Assembly: GCA_007570785.1 (NCBI GenBank)
Contig: ML662449.1
Location: forward strand, 15,235,377-15,299,376
DNA from: Antilocapra americana
Lineage: Eukaryota; Chordata; Mammalia; Artiodactyla; Antilocapridae
Direction of reading: 5' to 3'
Length of the DNA: 64,000 nt
A program made the position numbers and the translations under genes. Shown in pieces: positions 58,291 through 64,000 of this stretch; position 1 is the first letter of the stretch, and each line of letters begins with the position of its first letter. The notes below the pieces were generated by a model. That model had not been told where the DNA came from. It did no database searches and saw nothing but the letters and a program-made list of their open reading frames with translations.

Positions 58291-58711
58291 TGTACTTACA
58301 GCTCCTTTTAGATGGAGGAGCTCTCTTTTGTTTTTCACAACTATTGTTCCTACTTGGATCTGAGCACACTGTATCTTCCTTCTATGCCTTCAGGCCTTGG
58401 GGGTGAGAGGTCCGGAGCAGCTTCCCGCCGTTTCTGTTAAAACTCTTCATCATGCTTTGTAGATCTCCCCTTAATGCTGCTCTCATCTCTGTACAATTCC
58501 CTTCATTAAACTCTCTTTCATCAAAATTTTGGTGTGCAATGTTTCTCTGTGGGATGCTAAGTGACATAGAATTTTAGTTTTACCTGTAGCAATTGATATG
58601 AACATTAAGCATCATGTTCATTTTGCTTAAAATTTTAAGCGGGATGGCAAACTTCCACCAGTACCAGTTGGTAGCAGTTATGGAGTGTTGTCTCTGGGCC
58701 AGTTCTTTGAT
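58291..58711. other. Intronic sequence, possibly an unnamed old repeat
   Basis: CCTTCAGGCCTTGGGGGTGA and CCCTTCATTAAACTCTCTTT look like a known old mammalian repeat that I cannot name. The minus-strand frame at 58382-58567 lies in it. Confidence 0.4.
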
Positions 58712-58865
58712 TTGGATGCTAATATGATTCTCATTTAGAAGATAGTAGAACTGAGGCACATGGGTGAAATGACTTGCTCAAGGTCACATATTGAAAATGG
58801 CTCTCAAGCCTGGGTGTTTACTTCAGGCAGCGCACTTCAGAAAAAAGCTCTATAATATCTGTAAC
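58712..58865 (+). repeat. MIR SINE relic
   Basis: AGAACTGAGGCACATGGGTG and AAATGACTTGCTCAAGGTCA, then CTCAAGCCTGGGTGTTTACT, match the MIR core. Confidence 0.85.
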
Positions 58866-59835
58866 ATAAAAAGTCATAGCTGGTGGTATGAATCATTCAA
58901 ATAATCACAAAGAAATTGTCAGAGTAGCATCCAAGGCAACTCTTGGTAGTATTGTATACTTCCACTCTGCACATCCTTTTTTTTTTTTCTCTTTACTTCT
59001 TTATTCCTACTGTCTTATTCCCTCTCATTTCCTTTTTGTTTCTCTTTTCCCTTTTTTTTTTTTGCATGCCTCTTCACTTCCCACTGTTCCCTCCTTGCCT
59101 ATTTTAACAAAACTTAGGTCTGCCTCTGGTACCTACATGCTAAAATAAACTAGGTTTATTTTTTTAGTCAGAATGGCATTCAAACCATTAGGAACAGAGA
59201 GAATGTATGAAATATTAATTAAGGCTATTTGCAAGATTTAATGAAATATTAAGTATAAAATCAAACTTTAGTTTTCCAAATGCTAGTGTCTTAAAGCAAC
59301 AGTATAAGGAATTTTTCTTATATAATCAATTGAATCTTAAAGTCTACGTTTTAAAAACCCAGAAAAAGCAGGTTTTAATTTATATACATATTATATAGAG
59401 ATATGAAGGTTTTTTTGAAAGGCATAGTTTATTTTTATAAGGGCTTTGGTTTGAAAATACAAAATGCTGACTTTTAAAAGTAGTAGAAAAGTGGTCAAGT
59501 TGATTCATTCTCTAAGGAATTATGACAGTAAAGGAAAAAGTATACCTGCCAATTTATATGCAGTTATCCTAATACGGGAACCTATTCCATCCACTTTTCA
59601 CAATAAATATATACAGTGCTTAACATCAAAAGCTGAACTGGCCTGATACTATGAAAATGGATACATTGGTGGATAAATGAAATAAGATTTTTCTTAGAGG
59701 AAATACTGGATTTTTATTAAGTTAATTAGGAATTTATAGTATGCGAAGAATCAATTTTTTTAAAAGAAATTTAAATACTCTTTCTAATATACAAGTTATG
59801 TTTTCCTAGGGGAATAATTTTTTCTAATTTCTATG
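58866..59835. other. Intronic sequence with pyrimidine-rich tract
   Basis: A T/C-rich tract spans 58976-59064. The frame at 58888-59148 is a product of it. The rest is AT-rich and unrecognised. Confidence 0.5.
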
Positions 59836-60142
59836 ACTGAAAAGTGAAAGTGAAACTTGCTTAGTTGCATTGAACTCTTTAACTCCTGGATTGTAGCCTG
59901 TCAGGCTTCTCTGTCCATGGAATTCTCAAGGCCAGAAAACTGGAATGGGTAGTTGTTCCCTTCTCCAGAGGATCTTCCCAACCCAAGGACTGAACCCAAG
60001 TGTCCCACTTTGCAGGCAGATTCTTTACCGTCTGAGCCACCAGAGAAGCCCAAGAATACTGGAGCAGGTAGCTTATACCTTCTCCAGGGGATCTTCCTGA
60101 CTTAGGAATCAAACCAAGGCCTCCTGCATTGCAGGTGGATTG
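59836..60142 (-). mobile_element. Bov-tA SINE, double-head form
   Basis: Antisense: GTAGCCTGTCAGGCTTCTCT body, CTTTACCGTCTGAGCCACCA head, then a second partial head block (CTCCTGCATTGCAGGTGGAT). Confidence 0.9.
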
Positions 60143-60947
60143 AGAGCAATGAACAAAATGCTTGTCCTAAAATTACACGTAGAGAGAGTTAAGAATGAAA
60201 CTTTCTGCTTGTAAATTCAAAGTGTTCTTCTATTCAGTCTTCTTATGGATGAAAGTAACCTTCAGAAATAAGAAAACAAAGCACACTGTTTCTTATGGCA
60301 ATTTTCTCTGTAAATAACACTTTCACAACTCAAAAGCAAAGAATTATCATGACATTTTGGAAATTTAACTGAATTCAGGATGTGATTCCTCCTGCCTAAA
60401 ACTATCCTGAATAACTGAAGAACTGGGAGAGATTAATTGCCTTGTTCATTCTCTGCAGGGAACAGAATGTGCTGGAGATAAACTATATTGAAATTCACAT
60501 GAAACTGACACAGAGAAGTATCTTCTTTTGATGTGTCTAATTAGTGTTATAAAGAGGTTTGAACAAAGATATCAAATGAAGTATCCTGTGGCACTGCTTA
60601 AGAAATGACTCATGTTTCTTGGAGGGTTGCTTATAATCCCCACTAGTTTCAGGCATAGGCTATAAAGTAAGTATTTATTTTAATAGCCATAAAAAGAGGC
60701 AGGTGAAGATCATTAACATCTCCATGGGACTTGAAACATCATTGTGCTACTTTGGTTTCATAAACTGTTACTGCTACTTAAGAGACTTCTCTTTATCTAA
60801 ATGACTAAATCAACCCTGGAAAAACAAAAATATTTTTTTAGAATGATTCCTCTATGTTGTTCTTATTCCTAATCACATGTAGAACCAGAGAGATGTCCAT
60901 ATAAGTAAAATGAAGGGATTGATTTGGAAGATATTTAAGGTCTACTT
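60143..60947. other. Intronic sequence, no gene seen
   Basis: Nothing recognised. Confidence 0.5.
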
Positions 60948-60959
60948 TGACTTATTTTG

Positions 60960-61074
60960 GAGAAGGAAATGGCAACCCACTCCAGTACTCTTGCCTGGAG
61001 AATTCCATGAACAGAGGAGCCTGGCTGCAGTCCATGGGGTTGCAAAGAGTTGGATATGACTGAGCTACTGACAC
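60960..61074 (+). mobile_element. Bov-A SINE monomer with target duplication
   Basis: GAGAAGGAAATGGCAACCCA, CTTGCCTGGAGAATTCCATG, AGAGTTGGATATGACTGAGC. TGACTTATTTTG is duplicated at 60948-60959 and 61075-61086. Confidence 0.94.
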
Positions 61075-61274
61075 TGACTTATTTTGTGTTTCCTGTGAAT
61101 ACATTTTTTTTTTTCTGTTGAGAGTAGTTGACAATGATAATGTAACAAGAGGGGAAATTAATTAGATTAATTTGGGATTTGAGATGTTCCTTAAAGAAGC
61201 TCATTTGTTACTGAAAAAAAAAGTCATTCTAAGGTGCTATGCACAATGTCTTTTAATAACTCACTTATAGTAGT

Positions 61275-61405
61275 GCAGTCCACCCCACCTAGAAATGCAA
61301 AAATCTCAGGTCTCACCCCAGATCTCATGAATTTGAGTCAGCATTTCAAGAAGGCCTCTATATGCTTCATATGCATGTTGAAGTTTTGATATACTGCTTT
61401 AGCAG
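61275..61405 (+). repeat. MER5A-like relic (weak)
   Basis: AGAAATGCAAAAATCTCAGG and TCTCACCCCAGATCTCATGA resemble the middle of MER5A; the ends are unclear. Confidence 0.4.
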
Positions 61406-61554
61406 ATCAGTTTTTTCACAATAATCATCTACCAGAATGGTGATGGTATTTATATTAGATGAACCCAATGTTTCCATTGTGCCTAGATCCAAAAATTACT
61501 CAAAAGAAAAAAATAATTTTTTTGTAGCTCCCACAGAAGTTATTTGGACTAGCA

Positions 61555-61710
61555 ACAGCAGCATGACCTGTTTTAGCTTGTTAGAAATGCAAATATTTTT
61601 ACTCCTCCTCAGATCTACTGAATCAAATTTCTGGGTTCAGGTCTCAGGAATCTGTTTGAACAGACCCTACAGGTGATTTTAATGCACAATGTGGCTTTGA
61701 GAATAGGAGC
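61555..61710 (+). repeat. MER5A-like DNA transposon relic
   Basis: GCTTGTTAGAAATGCAAATA, CAGATCTACTGAATCAAATT, GGTGATTTTAATGCACAATG and TTTGAGAATAGGAGC follow the MER5A order. Confidence 0.7.
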
Positions 61711-61762
61711 TGAAGAGTTATTGGACGTAGGTAATCAGGCTGAAAAACAGTTAACTGGAGTT

Positions 61763-62025
61763 GCTGCTGTTGCTGCAGTCGTGTCCGACTCTGTGTGACC
61801 CCATAGACGGCAGCCCACCAGGCTCCGCCATCCCTGGGATTCTCCAGGCAAGGACACTGGAGTGGGTTGCTGTTTCCTCTCCAATGCATGAAAGTGAAAA
61901 GTGAAAATGAAGTCATTCAGTTGTGTCCAACTCTTTGAGAGCCCATGGACTGCAGCCTACCAGGCTCCTCCGTCCATGGGATTTTCCAGGCAAGAGTACT
62001 GGAGTGGGTTGCCATTGCCTTCTCC
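61763..62025 (-). mobile_element. Bov-A2 SINE with target duplication
   Basis: Antisense dimer linked by CATGAAAGTGAAAAGTGAAA. TAACTGGAGTT is duplicated at 61752-61762 and 62026-62036. Confidence 0.95.
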
Positions 62026-62036
62026 TAACTGGAGTT

Positions 62037-63091
62037 ACCAAATAATAAAACAAAAGTTCCTAAAAGAGGCTTAGAGGGAAAGGACATATTTCCATAAACA
62101 GTGCCATCTTTTAAAGAATTTGTAACATGATGTGTGTGGAATTGACAATGATTGTTATATTTTCTTCAACTCTAAATAAATTGTTGTCCTTCAAAATTCA
62201 TAAAATGCTAGCTCCTTTACAGAACCCATGTCCCCTAAACAATATTGTTTTGCCGTTCTGAACCCCCATCCTCATTATTTGTACAAAGAACCTTGGACGA
62301 TTGCTTCAAATATAAAATTTCAAGAGTATAGATATTTGGTCTCATATCTATGTAGCCCCTAGGCATCTAGCCCCCTACCTGGGAAACAGTTGTTATCTAA
62401 ATGTGTTTCCATTTATTTGTTAAAGTTTTGTTTAGAGATGAAAGCCCTATTTATTTTCCTGGTTTAGAAGCCATCTTATTTTCCTTAAAGATGAATAACT
62501 ACCTATAAAATACATTGAAGTCCTCTGATTAAAAGTAAGCTGTGTTAATAATCTCTCCTTTTATGTATTATGCATTAAAAAATCTACCAACAAAGTCGTA
62601 GAAGGTCTTTTACCCCCCAGTAGTACAATTGAAACATTTGATATACATAAAATCTGTCTAAGTTTTCATCCATTTAAATCTGTAATTGTTTCTGTGTCCC
62701 TTGGAGAGCTTTTCTAGGTCAACTAAGTACTCACATTGTGTTACATGTTCCAAGGGTCCAAGTTAGTTTTACTTTCTAATCCTCAAAAAATAGGTTGCTA
62801 GCAAATGTCACTCATTTATACAATAGTTTGAAAAGATGCAAGGAAAACTTTGACTCTTGGTCAAATGTAAGCCCTTGCAGTTATTAGATTTCTTATTAAC
62901 ATTATTATTCCTAGCTCTCTAATAATTTCTTTTCTCAGGTTCAATCCTGAAAAACAAAACAAAAATCAACAACAACAAAAATAAGTGACAAAGAATTGTT
63001 GAAAATACAGTGATATGATTACAAATGTCTAATCTTCATCTTGTCTCACTTTCAACTCAAAGAAATGACTAAAGGATGAGAAAGATGCTGC
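62037..63091. other. Intronic sequence, no gene seen
   Basis: Nothing recognised beyond short CAA-rich runs near 62955-62985. Confidence 0.5.
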
Positions 63092-63106
63092 ATGTGTATG
63101 TGTGTG

Positions 63107-63148
<42 letters not shown>

Positions 63149-63150
63149 CA
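63092..63150. repeat. (TG)n microsatellite
   Basis: About 27 TG/GT units with one CG interruption near 63112. The frame at 63102-63284 is a translation of it. Confidence 0.95.
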
Positions 63151-64000
63151 CACATGTACATGTGCACCTGAATGCAGGGGTTGGAATTGCAGTACCAGTA
63201 ATTTGGAAACAGTATAAAGTATTACCCTTTTGCCATCACCTTAGAGGATTTGGGGGGCAATTTAATGCAGCAAGAACCATCTAGAAGAAGGAAAACAATG
63301 GCTGGCTCAGAGCTACTCAATCTGATTTAGATGAGACTGAGGCAAAATATGACTAAAATGATCTTATTCATAAGAATGAGGAATGGAAGGGAAGTGGTGC
63401 AGCAGCAAAGCCTCTATGTGGAATCCTTTTGACAACTGTGTTTCCTCAGTAGCCTTAAGTAGCTGCCAGGAAGAACTGAGGTCCAGTACTTTGGCTAGAT
63501 TACTTTGGCTCAAACAGCTTTGGCTAGATTACTTCCCTAGAGCATCAAGAAAGGTGTGTGTAGCACCTCGAATCATTTCCAGATGAACTGGAACAGTTTG
63601 GTTTAAGACTAACCTGGAATATACCTCAAGGCAATATACTCCTATAGGAGTCCAAACTAGCACTGAGAGGATCTTTCTCTTGACAGACCCCAGGGACTAA
63701 ACTCTTCCTTTGCCTCTAAATTTCTAGGATTCTGAATTTTGAGTGCCTTCCACTTAATATCCAGAAGGACACTTATACTGTCCATGGGAGAAATGAGGGG
63801 TTGGAGGAAAACCCACCCAGGTGATTTTGGTGGAAATTGAAGCCCAGAGTTTTTCTCATGTCTGAAAGACAGATAAAAAAGAATAAAATAAACATCAAAA
63901 CATAGATGGGCAGGTGTGAGACAAATGCAAAAATTTACAGGAAATTACTTAAGAATAGGAAAAAAGTTGTGGGCAAAGAGAACCAGAAAGTTAGCAACGT
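63151..64000. other. Intronic sequence with a short 16-bp repeat
   Basis: CTTTGGCTAGATTACT occurs at 63489-63504 and 63518-63533. Otherwise nothing is recognised. Confidence 0.5.

Noticed and set aside
63102..63284. Frame rich in alternating Cys and Val
   Set aside because: It is the translation of the TG microsatellite.

Overview
The window is nuclear DNA of a ruminant (Pecora; cattle, sheep, goat or a close relative). The evidence is the repeat content: BovB (RTE-type) LINEs, tRNA-Glu-derived Bov-tA SINEs, Bov-A2 SINEs, ruminant L1 elements and a CHR-type artiodactyl SINE, laid over older mammalian repeats (MIR, MER5A, MER20, an MLT1 LTR, L1M, mariner). I cannot decide the species. There are no bacterial genes, CRISPR arrays or functional RNA genes. 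Almost every long open reading frame is L1 or BovB sequence.

Only one host coding exon is recognisable: minus strand, 27652-27873. It encodes 73 residues and a stop behind a good splice acceptor, and it matches my recollection of the alternative C-terminal exon of LRRTM4, a postsynaptic leucine-rich-repeat adhesion protein. Its 3' UTR probably runs down to about 26645, where two AATAAA signals and a GT-rich element sit. On this reading, 27874-64000 is LRRTM4 intron (upstream exons lie beyond the right edge) and 1 to about 26640 is downstream flank.

Left flank, 1-26640: two L1 3' ends in tandem (1-2272); an ancient repeat carrying a small mariner-like element (2394-3125); old L1 pieces (3130-4470); a broken Hsmar1-like mariner (6449-7398) containing a CHR SINE; a 5'-inverted old L1 containing a younger 5'-inverted L1 with a 14-bp target duplication (7394-10730); another 5'-inverted L1 with a 17-bp target duplication (13977-14961); and several BovB and SINE copies. 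Between 20045 and 26525 lies a nearly full-length antisense BovB. It is split by a 2.8-kb insert with a 13-bp target duplication: a CpG-rich leader, a BovB body in the opposite orientation, a non-repeat tail, AATAAA and poly(A). This looks like a retrocopy of a chimeric, polyadenylated transcript and is the most unusual structure in the window.

Right side, 27874-64000: intronic AT-rich sequence with a 2.47-kb L1 (35364-37831) that keeps a 704-codon ORF2 frame and a perfect 18-bp target duplication, plus nested BovB, L1 and SINE insertions at 41720-43528, 44553-47795 and 55376-57045. All identifications are by eye from consensus features held in memory; no alignment was run, and most repeat borders are good to about 5-20 bp.
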